Both the position numbers and the translations under genes were made by a program. This document shows positions 53,137-62,785 of a stretch of DNA of 64,000 nucleotides, one piece after another; position 1 is the first letter of the stretch, and each line of letters begins with the position of its first letter. The notes under the pieces were generated by a model. That model worked only from the letters and a program-made list of their open reading frames with translations. It was not told the DNA's origin and made no database searches. Source of the stretch: Micromonospora echinaurantiaca (lineage in GTDB: Bacteria; Actinomycetota; Actinomycetes; Mycobacteriales; Micromonosporaceae); the NCBI RefSeq assembly GCF_900090235.1, contig NZ_LT607750.1:632501-696500 (forward strand). The letters run 5' to 3'.

Positions 53137-53169
53137 CCGAAAGCCCCGGGCGATGCCCGGGGCTTTCGG
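53137..53169. terminator. bidirectional terminator between the membrane protein gene and rpsT
   Basis: A perfect 15-bp stem (ccgaaagccccgggc and complement) with loop gat. Because the stem ends in aaa/ttt it also supplies a short U-tract on either strand. Confidence 0.9.
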
Positions 53170-53189
53170 TCAGGTCTGGGTCCGCCGGA

Positions 53190-53456
53190 TCAGGCGGAGA
53201 GCGACACCACGCGCTTGGCGATCGCGGACTTGCGGTTCGCGGCCTGGTTGGTGTGGATCACGCCCTTGCTGGCGGCCTTGTCCAGCTTGCGAGCAGCGTC
53301 GCGCATGAGGACGGTGGCCTTCTCCACGTCGCCGGCCTCGGCGGCCTCGTGGAACTTGCGGATGGCGGTCTTCAGCGACGACTTGACCGACTTGTTACGC
53401 AGCCGGCGCTTCTCGTTCTGCCGGTTGCGCTTGATCTGGGACTTGATGTTCGCCAC
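53190..53456 (-). CDS. rpsT: 30S ribosomal protein S20
   Basis: The 88-residue basic protein starts [20 protein letters not shown] and contains [15 protein letters not shown] and [19 protein letters not shown], diagnostic of S20, which binds the 5' domain and helix 44 of 16S rRNA. The start is GTG at 53456. It lies opposite holA, as in mycobacteria. Confidence 0.98.
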   Translation of the reverse strand: MANIKSQIKRNRQNEKRRLRNKSVKSSLKTAIRKFHEAAEAGDVEKATVLMRDAARKLDKAASKGVIHTNQAANRKSAIAKRVVSLSA

Positions 53457-53686
53457 GCGACAGCCTCGTCTTGATAGCTCGGGTTGGTCTGCTTGTGCGC
53501 GCGACGAACATGCGTCATCGCTGCGCGAAGAGCCAGGTTACCAGGTCGCCCGGGACGAGCCAAAACGGCCGGGTCCGCGGTGCCCGGAACGGGGGCCGGG
53601 CGGCGAGTAACGACCGACCCATCATGACCACGCCATCGCCGTGCCGGCCAGCGCCGGCCCGTGGCGGACGGGCGTAGGCGGTCGGG

Positions 53687-54673
53687 TCACGTCCAGCCCT
53701 GGCGGTGGGCGAGCCAGTCGAGCGCCTGCTCGCCGCTCCACCGCTGGTGGACCCGCAGGTGGGCCGAGGCGGTCGGCGGGGCCGCAGCCGCGGAGGTGAG
53801 GAAGAAGCCGGCCAGCGCGGCCAGGGTGACGTCCAGCACGTCCGGCGGAGCGCCGGCGGCGGCCGGGTGGCCGGCGAAGAGGGCGTCCGCGTCCAGCCCG
53901 CTGGCGTACCCGCTGATCAGCAGGGTGACCAGGTCGAACCAGGCCGGGCCGTGGCAGAGCCAGGTCCAGTCGCAGAACCAGGCCCGGCCGGCGGGGTCGA
54001 CGAGCACGTTGTCCAGCCGCAGGTCGCCGTGGATCAACCCGGGCGCGCCGGCGGCGTACCCGGGCAGGCGGGACTCCAGGGCCACCAGCTCGGGCAGCCG
54101 GTCCCGGACCGGGCCGGGCAGCGGCGGCGGTGGCTCGCGGCCGGCGGCCACCTCGCCCCACCAGAGGATGTCCTCCCGGGCCAGGTCGGCGAGCTGGGGC
54201 AGCCCCAGGGCGACCAGCTCGGCCGGCGGGTCGGCCAGCGCGGCGGCGAGCTGGGCGTACCCGGCCAGGGTGGCGGCCAGCTCGGCCGGTCGCCAGGGCA
54301 GCCCGGGCGTACGGCCGTCGATGGCCTCCTGGCCGACCGCGAACCAGCCTTCCGCGCGCACCGTCCAGCGCGGGCGGGGCGCCGGCAGCCCGGCGGGCAG
54401 CCGATCGAGGATCGCCGCCTCCCGGCCGTACCAGTCGACCAGGTGCGGTTGCCCGGCGGCGGGCGCGGCCTTGACGAACGCCCGGCCGCCGTCGGCGGTG
54501 CGGAGCACACCGGCGAAGCCGCGGGTGAAGCCGGCGCCGGCGACCCGGACCGCGACCACCGGGGCACCCAACCGGTCGGCCAGCGCCGCCCGCAGCCCGG
54601 CCGGCAGGTCGGCCCACTCCGGCCGCAGGGCCGTCGCGTCGTACGACACCGGGGGCAGCGACGGCGGGGGCAC
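53687..54673 (-). CDS. aminoglycoside phosphotransferase family (APH-like) kinase
   Basis: The 328-residue protein kinase-like phosphotransferase has the catalytic loop LIHGDLRLDNVLVD and the metal-binding Asp of WFCDWTWLCHGP. The N-lobe FVKAAP lysine contacts ATP. The family includes choline, fructosamine and antibiotic kinases, and this sequence does not identify a substrate or show that it confers resistance. GTG at 54673 (GGAGG very close upstream) or GTG at 54649 could be the start. The first is annotated. It is divergent from the DUF4240 pair. Confidence 0.85.
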   Translation of the reverse strand: MPPPSLPPVSYDATALRPEWADLPAGLRAALADRLGAPVVAVRVAGAGFTRGFAGVLRTADGGRAFVKAAPAAGQPHLVDWYGREAAILDRLPAGLPAPRPRWTVRAEGWFAVGQEAIDGRTPGLPWRPAELAATLAGYAQLAAALADPPAELVALGLPQLADLAREDILWWGEVAAGREPPPPLPGPVRDRLPELVALESRLPGYAAGAPGLIHGDLRLDNVLVDPAGRAWFCDWTWLCHGPAWFDLVTLLISGYASGLDADALFAGHPAAAGAPPDVLDVTLAALAGFFLTSAAAAPPTASAHLRVHQRWSGEQALDWLAHRQGWT

Positions 54674-54706
54674 GCCTCCATGCTGCCGGTTGTCGTACCG
54701 CCCCGC

Positions 54707-54712
54707 GATACT
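54707..54712 (+). promoter_or_regulatory. -10-like element of the DUF4240 pair, probable leaderless promoter
   Basis: GATACT ends 6 bases before the GTG at 54719. Confidence 0.45.
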
Positions 54713-54718
54713 GCGCCG

Positions 54719-55333
54719 GTGATCGCCACCGACGACTTCTGGGCGCTGATCGAGGCGTCCGCCGCCGCGACCGACGACCCGGACGCCCGGCTGGCCTGGC
54801 TCACCGACCGGCTGGCCGAGCGACCCACCGACGACGTGGTCGACTTCGCGCTCCGGCTCGACGAGGCCCGGGCCCGGGTCGACACCTGGTCGCTGTGGGG
54901 CGCCGCGCTGCGCGTCTGCGGCGGGCTCTGCTCCGACGACGGCTTCCACTACTTCCAGGCCTGGCTGGTGGGGCTGGGCCGGGAGACGTTCGAGCGGGTG
55001 GTCGCCGATCCGGACGCGCTCGCCGACGTGCCGCAGGTCCGTCGGCTGGCCGGCCGGCCGAACCGGGACTGGGCCGACCACGAGTGGCCCGACTGGGAGG
55101 CGCTCGACTACGTCGCCGAGCGGGCGTACGAGCGGATCACCGGCGACGAGGACGGCCTGGAGCGGGCGCTGGCGGCACGCGGGCGGGACGTGAGCATGTC
55201 GCCCGACCCGCAGGACGAGGAATGGGCGCTGGAGGATCGGGCGGAGTTCGCCCGGCGCTTTCCCCGGCTCGCCGAGCGCTTCCCGCTGCCCGACCGGCAG
55301 CCGTGGTCGGTCTGGGAGACTGCCAGGCCATGA
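54719..55333 (+). CDS. DUF4240 domain protein, first of a tandem pair
   Basis: The 204-residue protein has the DUF4240 start TDDFWALIEASAA and the core LWGAALRVCGGLCSDDGFHYFQAWLVGLGRETFERVVADPD. A longer C-terminus carries EWPDWEALDYVAERAY. DUF4240 proteins are cytoplasmic and of unknown function. The stop overlaps the second DUF4240 gene by 4 bases (ATGA), and the two proteins align over their whole shared length, so they arose by tandem duplication. Confidence 0.9.
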   Translation: MIATDDFWALIEASAAATDDPDARLAWLTDRLAERPTDDVVDFALRLDEARARVDTWSLWGAALRVCGGLCSDDGFHYFQAWLVGLGRETFERVVADPDALADVPQVRRLAGRPNRDWADHEWPDWEALDYVAERAYERITGDEDGLERALAARGRDVSMSPDPQDEEWALEDRAEFARRFPRLAERFPLPDRQPWSVWETARP

Positions 55334-55866
55334 GGACCGACGACTTCTGGCAGTTGATCGACCGGGCCCGGGCCGGCGGCGGGGGCGAGCCGGGCGCGGT
55401 GGCCGCGCGGGCGGTGGCGCTGCTCGCCGAGCGCGAGCCGGCCGACATCGTCGGCTACGCCCGCCACCAGCAGCGGGTGCTCGCCGCGTCCTACCGGGTG
55501 GACCTCTGGGGTGCGGCCTACCTGATCAACGGGGGCGCCTCGGACGACGGCTTCGAGTACTTCCGGGGCTGGCTGATGACCCAGGGCCGGGAGGTCTTCG
55601 CCCGGGCGGTGGCCGAGCCGGACTCGCTGGCCGAGCTGCCGCAGGTGCGGGCCGCCTCGCTCAGCGGCGAGGAGTTCGAGTGCGAGGAGATGCTCTCGGT
55701 CCCCTGGGACGCGTACCGCAAGGCGACCGCGACCGACCTGCCGGCCGACCGCGACCCGGTGCCGGTGCCGGACCTCAACGACTTCTGGGACTTCGACGAC
55801 GAGGAGGAGGCCCGCCGCCGGCTGCCGAAGCTCGCCGCGCTCTTCGTCGAGCCGCCCGCCGAGTGA
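55330..55866 (+). CDS. DUF4240 domain protein, second of a tandem pair
   Basis: The 178-residue protein begins MRTDDFWQLIDRARAG. The core LWGAAYLINGGASDDGFEYF continues with GWLMTQGREVFARAVAEPDSL. It resembles the upstream paralogue at the same positions but has an acidic C-terminus (NDFWDFDDEEEARRRL). The ATG overlaps the preceding stop. Function unknown. Confidence 0.9.
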   Translation: MRTDDFWQLIDRARAGGGGEPGAVAARAVALLAEREPADIVGYARHQQRVLAASYRVDLWGAAYLINGGASDDGFEYFRGWLMTQGREVFARAVAEPDSLAELPQVRAASLSGEEFECEEMLSVPWDAYRKATATDLPADRDPVPVPDLNDFWDFDDEEEARRRLPKLAALFVEPPAE

Positions 55867-56021
55867 CGCGGGCCCGCCGACGCCCCCCGCTCGTCGGCTG
55901 ACGGCACGGGGTCGGAGCCGGGGATCGCCCGCGCAGCGGGAGCGCGTCGGCGACGTGGGAGCATAGAGGGGGCCGGCGTCGCGCCGGCCTGCTCAACGTC
56001 AGCCGACCAGAACGGACAGCT

Positions 56022-57899
<1,878 letters not shown>

Positions 57900-57930
57900 G
57901 GCCGCCGCCGGTCCGACCGGCGGCAGACGT

Positions 57931-57999
57931 ACGACGGCCGGCGCCCCGGTCGGGCCCGGACCCCCACGGTCCGGCGCCATCCGGGGCGCCGGCCGTCGT
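57931..57999 (+). terminator. lepA terminator
   Basis: A perfect 19-bp stem (acgacggccggcgccccgg and complement, 57931-57949 and 57981-57999) around a 31-base loop that holds a small inner hairpin. Confidence 0.8.
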
Positions 58000-58289
58000 C
58001 GTGCCCGTCGTCCCCGGGACGTCGGCGTCCGGCACGGCGGTGGCCCTCCGGTACGGCCGGCGTCGAGGTGCCGGCGACGGGGCGGCGACGGGGGTGTCCG
58101 GGCGGCGCCGCGGGTGGCCGGTGGGGGCAGTTACCGGGCCGGCGGTGACCGGTGAAGGAATTTTCCGGTGCCCGGCATCGGCCGGCGTCATCGCCCGGAG
58201 GCCCGTGGTGACCTGCGCAAACCCCGCCCGGAGTGGAATCGGGACGCGCCCGCGCATCGACCGCGGACGAGGTCGGCGATGGCCGGACC

Positions 58290-58316
58290 GGTTTGGCGAT
58301 TCGGCTGGTCGGGAAC
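58290..58316 (+). promoter_or_regulatory. candidate general-stress sigma promoter of glsB copy 1
   Basis: GGTTTGG, 14 bases, GGGAAC. Identical word and spacing to the second copy except for the last element. Confidence 0.5.
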
Positions 58317-58377
58317 TTAGCGGTCACGACAGGAAGCACACACCGTGTGACAGACATTCTGCTGAAGGAGGGCGACC

Positions 58378-58665
58378 GTGGAGCTCACCGTTTGGGGCAT
58401 CATCACCGCGCTCGTTGTCGGTCTCATCGTCGGCGCTCTGGGCCGCCTGGCCGTGCCGGGCCGCCAGAACATGCCGATGTGGCTGCACATGCTGATCGGC
58501 GTGGGCGCCGCGCTGCTCGGCACGGTGCTCGCCCGGGCCATGGGCATCGCCACCGAGACCGCCGGCATCGACTGGGGCGAGCTGCTCGTCCAGGTCGTAC
58601 TGGCCGCCATCGCCGTGGCCCTGGTGGCCGGGGTGGGCCGGCGCCGCAGCGTCACCCACCGGTAA
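58378..58665 (+). CDS. GlsB/YeaQ/YmgE family stress-response membrane protein, copy 1
   Basis: The 95-residue protein has three transmembrane segments: about 5-25 (IITALVVGLIVGALGRLAVP), 35-52 (MWLHMLIGVGAALLGTVL) and 66-84 (LLVQVVLAAIAVALVAGV). The GALGRL and LIGVGAALLGT motifs are those of transglycosylase-associated/GlsB proteins, which are general-stress membrane proteins. GAAGGAGGG lies 6 bases before the GTG. A near-identical copy is 750 bases downstream, and each has its own promoter-like sequence and terminator. Confidence 0.93.
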   Translation: MELTVWGIITALVVGLIVGALGRLAVPGRQNMPMWLHMLIGVGAALLGTVLARAMGIATETAGIDWGELLVQVVLAAIAVALVAGVGRRRSVTHR

Positions 58666-58685
58666 ACCCCGCACAGCCTGAACGC

Positions 58686-58720
58686 GACGGGCGCCCGACC
58701 ACCACGGTCGGGCGCCCGTC
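58686..58720 (+). terminator. terminator of glsB copy 1
   Basis: A perfect 15-bp stem (gacgggcgcccgacc and complement) with loop accac, 20 bases after the stop. Confidence 0.85.
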
Positions 58721-58764
58721 CGCGTCCCGCATGGGTGACGAGGCGGGCATGCTCGCCACCAGGT

Positions 58765-58806
58765 CGTGATACCGGAGAGTCATCATGATGACTCTCCGGT
58801 ATCACG
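58765..58806. repeat. 42-bp perfect palindrome without spacer
   Basis: Half-site cgtgataccggagagtcatc plus one base is followed directly by its complement (centre between 58785 and 58786), with no mismatch and no loop. It is AT-richer than its surroundings. Confidence 0.95.
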
Positions 58807-59042
58807 CTACGGAGCAAGGCTGCCGCCCGCCGGGACACGCCCACCTGACGTGGCAGCCGATTCCTGACCCGGTGGCACGACGTGACCCCACCAGCAGCGC
58901 GGCCACGGGCCTGGCGGGGACCGACGTCGAGCGCGGACAACCAGCCGGTGCGTTGGCGCCGTCGGCCGCCACCGGTTCGCGCCACCGGTTCGGGGGTACG
59001 TCCCGTTCTGGTGCTGCTCGCGGCGCACTGCCCCCGAAAGTC

Positions 59043-59069
59043 GGTTTGGGTTTCCGAGGCATCGGGCAA
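59043..59069 (+). promoter_or_regulatory. candidate general-stress sigma promoter of glsB copy 2
   Basis: GGTTTGG, 14 bases, GGGCAA. It lies 60 bases before the GTG at 59129. Confidence 0.5.
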
Positions 59070-59128
59070 TCAGGGGGCGCACACGAACACCACCCATCGT
59101 CAAAGACATTCATTGAAGGAGGGCGACC

Positions 59129-59413
59129 GTGGAGCTGACCGTCTGGGGCATCATCACTGCGCTCATCGTTGGTCTGATCGTCGGCGCTCTGGGCCGGCTG
59201 GTCGTGCCGGGCCGGCAGAACATGCCGATCTGGCTGCACATGCTGATCGGCGTCGGCGCCGCACTGCTCGGTACGGTGATCGCCCGCGCCTCGGGCTTCG
59301 CCGACACCGCCGGGATCGACTGGCGTGAGCTGCTGCTGCAGGTCCTGCTGGCCGCGGTCGCCGTGGCCCTGGTGGCCGGGGCGGGCCGTCGCCGGGGTGT
59401 CACCCACCGGTAA
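59129..59413 (+). CDS. GlsB/YeaQ/YmgE family stress-response membrane protein, copy 2
   Basis: The 94-residue protein differs from copy 1 at only about fifteen positions, mostly conservative (for example MPMWLHM to MPIWLHM) plus a one-residue deletion near residue 58. The three transmembrane segments are unchanged. The ribosome binding site (GAAGGAGGG) and the bases around it are also duplicated, as is the terminator. Copy 1 and copy 2 are recent tandem duplicates. Confidence 0.93.
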   Translation: MELTVWGIITALIVGLIVGALGRLVVPGRQNMPIWLHMLIGVGAALLGTVIARASGFADTAGIDWRELLLQVLLAAVAVALVAGAGRRRGVTHR

Positions 59414-59433
59414 ATCCGCACAGCCTGAACACC

Positions 59434-59465
59434 ACGGGCGCCCGACCGGCAGGTCGGGCGCCCGT
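59434..59465 (+). terminator. terminator of glsB copy 2
   Basis: A perfect 14-bp stem (acgggcgcccgacc and complement) with loop ggca. It is homologous to the terminator of copy 1 with a changed loop. Confidence 0.85.
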
Positions 59466-59562
59466 TCGTCTGCGTACGACCTGATTCGCCCCGTTGCCCG
59501 GCTGTCCCTCGGGGCGGGGCTGCGATACGGTCGCCTCGCTTCCGCCGGAGCGCCCACTGTCG

Positions 59563-59583
59563 TAAAGGAATTTTTCCTACTAA
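59563..59583 (+). promoter_or_regulatory. AT-rich imperfect palindrome upstream of the ABC importer, candidate operator
   Basis: taaaggaatttttcctactaa is an imperfect inverted repeat (aggaa and ttcct around ttt) in a GC-rich surrounding, 48 bases before the solute-binding protein gene. Position and form suit a sugar-responsive LacI- or ROK-type repressor. The regulator is not in the window. Confidence 0.45.
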
Positions 59584-59630
59584 GGTGCGGCGGAGAAGGT
59601 TAATGCCAGACGGCGCGAGGGAGATATGGC

Positions 59631-60920
59631 GTGAACAGGTGGAAGCGGCTGGCTCCGGTCACCGCCGTCGTGGCCTCGGCCGCGATGGTGCTGGCCGGCT
59701 GCGGCGGCTCAGACGACGACGCAGCGGCCGACAACAGCAAGCTGACGGTCTGGATGATGGGCGAGGGCAGCGAGGCGCAGACCAAGTTCCTCGACGGCGT
59801 CGAGACCGAGTTCCGGCAGAAGCACCCGGACACCGACGTGGTGGTCCAGTACATCCCCTGGCTGGAAGCGCCGAAGAAGTTCCAGGCGGCGCTCGCCGGC
59901 GGTGAGGGCCCGGACGTCACCGAGCTGGGCAACACCGAGACCCAGGGCTGGGCCGCGCAGGAGGCGCTGGCCGACCTGACGGGCAAGTTCGGCGGCTGGG
60001 CCGAGGGCAAGGACATCCTCCCCGACCTGGTGCAGAACGCGCAGCTCGACGGCAAGCAGTACGGCGTGCCGTGGTACGCGGGCGTGCGCGGCATCTACTA
60101 CCGCACCGACTGGTTCGCCGAGGCCGGCGTGCAGGTGCCGAAGACCTGGGACGACCTGGTCGCCGCGGCCAAGGCCGTGCAGGCGAAGAAGCCGGGCACC
60201 TACGGCATCGCCCTGCCCGGCAACTCCGAGCTGCCGTTCTACTCGTTCCTGTGGGGCGCCGGCGCGGAGATCGCCACCAAGCAGGGTGACTCCTGGAAGT
60301 CCGGCTACAACACGCCGGAGGCGCAGAAGGCCGTCAAGTTCTGGACCGACCTGGTGACCGTGCACAAGGTCGCCCCGCCGGCCGCCGCCGGCTGGAACGA
60401 GATCGACGCGCGGACCCAGTTCGCCACCGGCAAGGCGGCCATGGCGTTCGGCGGCAGCTGGCAGCAGGGCGCCATCAAGAAGGACAACCCGGAGATCGAG
60501 AAGGTCTGGGGCACGTTCCCGATTCCCGGCCCCGACGGCCAGCCCGCGCCCGCCTTCGCCGGCGGCTCGGACATCGCCGTCTGGCAGGACAGCGAGCGGC
60601 AGGACCTGGCCTGGGACTACCTGACCGTGCTGCTGAGCAAGAAGAACGACGCGGCGTTCGCCGAGAGCCTGGGCTTCTTCCCGGTCTACAAGGACCTGGT
60701 CGGTGGGGACAAGTACGCCAGCGACAAGATCATGGCGCCGTTCGCCACCGCCATGCAGAACACCAAGCTCACGCCGCTCACCCCGAAGTGGGTGGAGGTC
60801 AGCCGGACCAAGACGGTGACCCAGGCGATGAACAGCTCGGTCATCAAGGGTCAGAAGACGGTCGAGAAGGCCACCGCCGACGCGGCCGCGGAGATGGAAA
60901 GCATCCTCAACGCCAAGTGA
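59631..60920 (+). CDS. ABC transporter sugar-binding lipoprotein
   Basis: The 429-residue extracellular solute-binding protein (family 1) has a lipoprotein signal ending VLAGC with Cys24 as the lipidation site. LTVWMMGEGSEAQTKFLDGVE and PDVTELGNTETQGWAAQEAL are typical of carbohydrate-binding members, as is the TGKAAMAFGGSWQQGAI segment. It delivers an oligosaccharide or N-acetyl sugar to the two permeases downstream, and the ligand is not determinable. A GTG start with a weak upstream purine stretch (agggag). The stop overlaps the first permease start. Confidence 0.94.
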   Translation: MNRWKRLAPVTAVVASAAMVLAGCGGSDDDAAADNSKLTVWMMGEGSEAQTKFLDGVETEFRQKHPDTDVVVQYIPWLEAPKKFQAALAGGEGPDVTELGNTETQGWAAQEALADLTGKFGGWAEGKDILPDLVQNAQLDGKQYGVPWYAGVRGIYYRTDWFAEAGVQVPKTWDDLVAAAKAVQAKKPGTYGIALPGNSELPFYSFLWGAGAEIATKQGDSWKSGYNTPEAQKAVKFWTDLVTVHKVAPPAAAGWNEIDARTQFATGKAAMAFGGSWQQGAIKKDNPEIEKVWGTFPIPGPDGQPAPAFAGGSDIAVWQDSERQDLAWDYLTVLLSKKNDAAFAESLGFFPVYKDLVGGDKYASDKIMAPFATAMQNTKLTPLTPKWVEVSRTKTVTQAMNSSVIKGQKTVEKATADAAAEMESILNAK

Positions 60921-61903
60921 CCACGCTGACCGAGGTTCCGGAGACGTCCGCCGCGCGGGAGACCCCCGCGCGGCGGCGTCGCCGGCTGGACCGCCTCCCG
61001 TACCTGCTGCTCCTGCCCTGCCTGGTGATCATCGCCGTGCTGCTGCTCTGGCCGCTCGGCCAGGTCATCGCGATGTCCTTCTTCCGGCTGAACAACGTCC
61101 GCCAGCTGCGCGGCGACCGGGAGTGGCCGTGGGTGGGCTTCGAGAACTACGCCGAGATCCTCGGCGACCCGTTCTTCCTCACCGTGCTGCGCAACACTGT
61201 GCTCTTCGCGGTGGCCAACGTGGTGCTGACGATGATCCTCGGCACCCTGGTCGGGCTGCTGCTCAACCGGCTGGGCCGGAAGATGGCCGCGTTCGTGGCC
61301 AGCTGCGTGATGCTGGCCTGGGCCACCCCGGCGCTGACCGGCACCATCGTCTGGAAGTGGATCTTCGACGACACCAGCGGCCTGGTCACCTGGCTCTTCA
61401 ACGCCCTGCCCGACGGGCTCTCGATGAGCCTGTTCGGCCGCAGCGACTGGACCGGCTACGGCTGGTTCAACTCGCCCCTGCTGTTCTTCTCGATCCTGAC
61501 CCTGGTGGTGGTCTGGCACTCGTTCCCGTTCATCGCGGTGAGCGTGCTGGCCGGGCTGAAGAGCGTACCGAGTGAGCTGCACGAGGCGGCCCGGGTGGAC
61601 GGGGCCGGCCCGTGGAAGGTGTTCTGGCGGATCACCTTCCCGCTGCTGCGGCCGGTCTTCGGGATCCTGATCGTGCTCTCCACCATCTGGGACTTCAAGG
61701 TCTTCACCCAGCAGTTCGTGCTCGCCGGCGGCACCCAGGACCGGCCGACGTTCATGCTCGCCATCTACTCGTACGCCGAGGCGTTCTCGCCGCCGCCGAA
61801 GTACGGCCTGGGCGCGGCGATCGCGGTGATCCTCACCCTGATCCTGCTCGTGGTGACCGGCTTCTACGTCCGCATGGTGCTCAAGCAGGAGGAGGACGCG
61901 TGA
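60917..61903 (+). CDS. ABC sugar transporter permease, MalF-type
   Basis: The 328-residue permease has six transmembrane segments, the first after a basic RRRRRLDRL stretch. The cytoplasmic EAA loop is HEAARVDGAGPWKVFWRITFPLL (about residues 228-250), where the ATPase docks. The GTG start overlaps the binding-protein gene by 4 bases, and the stop overlaps the second permease in the same way, giving tight coupling. Confidence 0.94.
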   Translation: MTTLTEVPETSAARETPARRRRRLDRLPYLLLLPCLVIIAVLLLWPLGQVIAMSFFRLNNVRQLRGDREWPWVGFENYAEILGDPFFLTVLRNTVLFAVANVVLTMILGTLVGLLLNRLGRKMAAFVASCVMLAWATPALTGTIVWKWIFDDTSGLVTWLFNALPDGLSMSLFGRSDWTGYGWFNSPLLFFSILTLVVVWHSFPFIAVSVLAGLKSVPSELHEAARVDGAGPWKVFWRITFPLLRPVFGILIVLSTIWDFKVFTQQFVLAGGTQDRPTFMLAIYSYAEAFSPPPKYGLGAAIAVILTLILLVVTGFYVRMVLKQEEDA

Positions 61904-62757
61904 CGCGACGCGCGGGCAGCGTAGGCGTGAAGCGGATCGCCCTCAACGGCGCGGGTCTGCTGGTGGCGCTCTTCGCGGCCTTCCCGGTCTACTGGATGAT
62001 CGCCACCTCGCTGAAGCCGAGTTCGGAGATCTTCGCCAGCACGCCCCGGCCGGTGCCGAGCGAGCCGACCCTGGCGCACTACCGGGAGATCCTCACCGGC
62101 AACCTGATCCCCGGGGTGACCTTCGCCGACTTCTTCCTCAACAGCGCGCTGGTCGCGGTCTCCACCGTGCTGCTCAGCGGCCTGGTCGCGCTGCTCGCCG
62201 CGACCGCGGTGGCCCGGTTCCGGTTCAAGCTGCGGACCAGCTTCCTGATCATGCTGCTGGTGGTGCAGATGATCCCGCTGGAGGCGCTGGTCATCCCGCT
62301 GTTCCTGATGATCCAGCGGCTCGGGCTCTACAACACCCTGCCCAGCCTGATCCTCACCTACCTCGGCTTCTCGCTGCCGTTCGCGGTCTGGATGCTGCGC
62401 GGGTTCGTCGCCGCGGTGCCCAAGGAACTGGAGGAGGCGGCCGCGATCGACGGGGCCAGCCGGGCCCAGATCTTCCGCCGGATCCTCTTCCCGCTGGTGG
62501 CGCCCGGCCTGGTGGCGACCAGCATCTTCTCCTTCATCACCGCCTGGAACGAGCTGATCTTCGCGTTGACCTTCATCAACGACCAGGACCGCTACACCCT
62601 GCCGGTGGCGATGACCTTCTTCTTCGGCCGCGACGACACCGCCTGGGGGCCGGTGATGGCCGCCTCCACGCTGTTCACCCTGCCCGTGATCATCTTCTTC
62701 CTGCTGGTGCAGCGCCGGATGGTCTCCGGCCTGGTCGCCGGCGCCGTGAAGGGCTGA
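61900..62757 (+). CDS. ABC sugar transporter permease, MalG-type
   Basis: The 285-residue permease has six transmembrane segments. The N-terminal FPVYWMIATSLKPSSEIF is characteristic of MalG/UgpE-type subunits, and the EAA loop is EEAAAIDGASRAQIFRRILFPL. No ATPase gene follows. As for many actinobacterial sugar importers, a shared MsiK-type ATPase encoded elsewhere is expected. It ends 28 bases before the MOSC gene. Confidence 0.94.
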   Translation: MTRRAGSVGVKRIALNGAGLLVALFAAFPVYWMIATSLKPSSEIFASTPRPVPSEPTLAHYREILTGNLIPGVTFADFFLNSALVAVSTVLLSGLVALLAATAVARFRFKLRTSFLIMLLVVQMIPLEALVIPLFLMIQRLGLYNTLPSLILTYLGFSLPFAVWMLRGFVAAVPKELEEAAAIDGASRAQIFRRILFPLVAPGLVATSIFSFITAWNELIFALTFINDQDRYTLPVAMTFFFGRDDTAWGPVMAASTLFTLPVIIFFLLVQRRMVSGLVAGAVKG

Positions 62758-62772
62758 GCGGCGGGGCCTGAC

Positions 62773-62778
62773 TAGGCT
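62773..62778 (+). promoter_or_regulatory. -10 element of the MOSC gene, probable leaderless promoter
   Basis: TAGGCT ends 7 bases before the ATG at 62786. Confidence 0.5.
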
Positions 62779-62785
62779 GATCACC

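Larger units (their letters stand above)
57900..58377. other. 478-base intergenic stretch between lepA and the first glsB copy
   Basis: It contains the lepA terminator (57931-57999) and the stress-type promoter of glsB-1 (58290-58316). A frame of 199 codons begins at 57896, but it starts inside the terminator and has no ribosome binding site, so it is not called. Confidence 0.7.
58666..59128. other. 463-base stretch between the two glsB copies
   Basis: It holds the terminator of copy 1, a 42-bp perfect palindrome (58765-58806) and the promoter-like sequence of copy 2. No gene is seen. Confidence 0.7.

Noticed and set aside
53687..54673. Antibiotic resistance gene (aminoglycoside phosphotransferase)
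   Set aside because: Only the general APH kinase fold is supported. The sequence is not close to a known resistance enzyme as far as can be judged, so no resistance is claimed.
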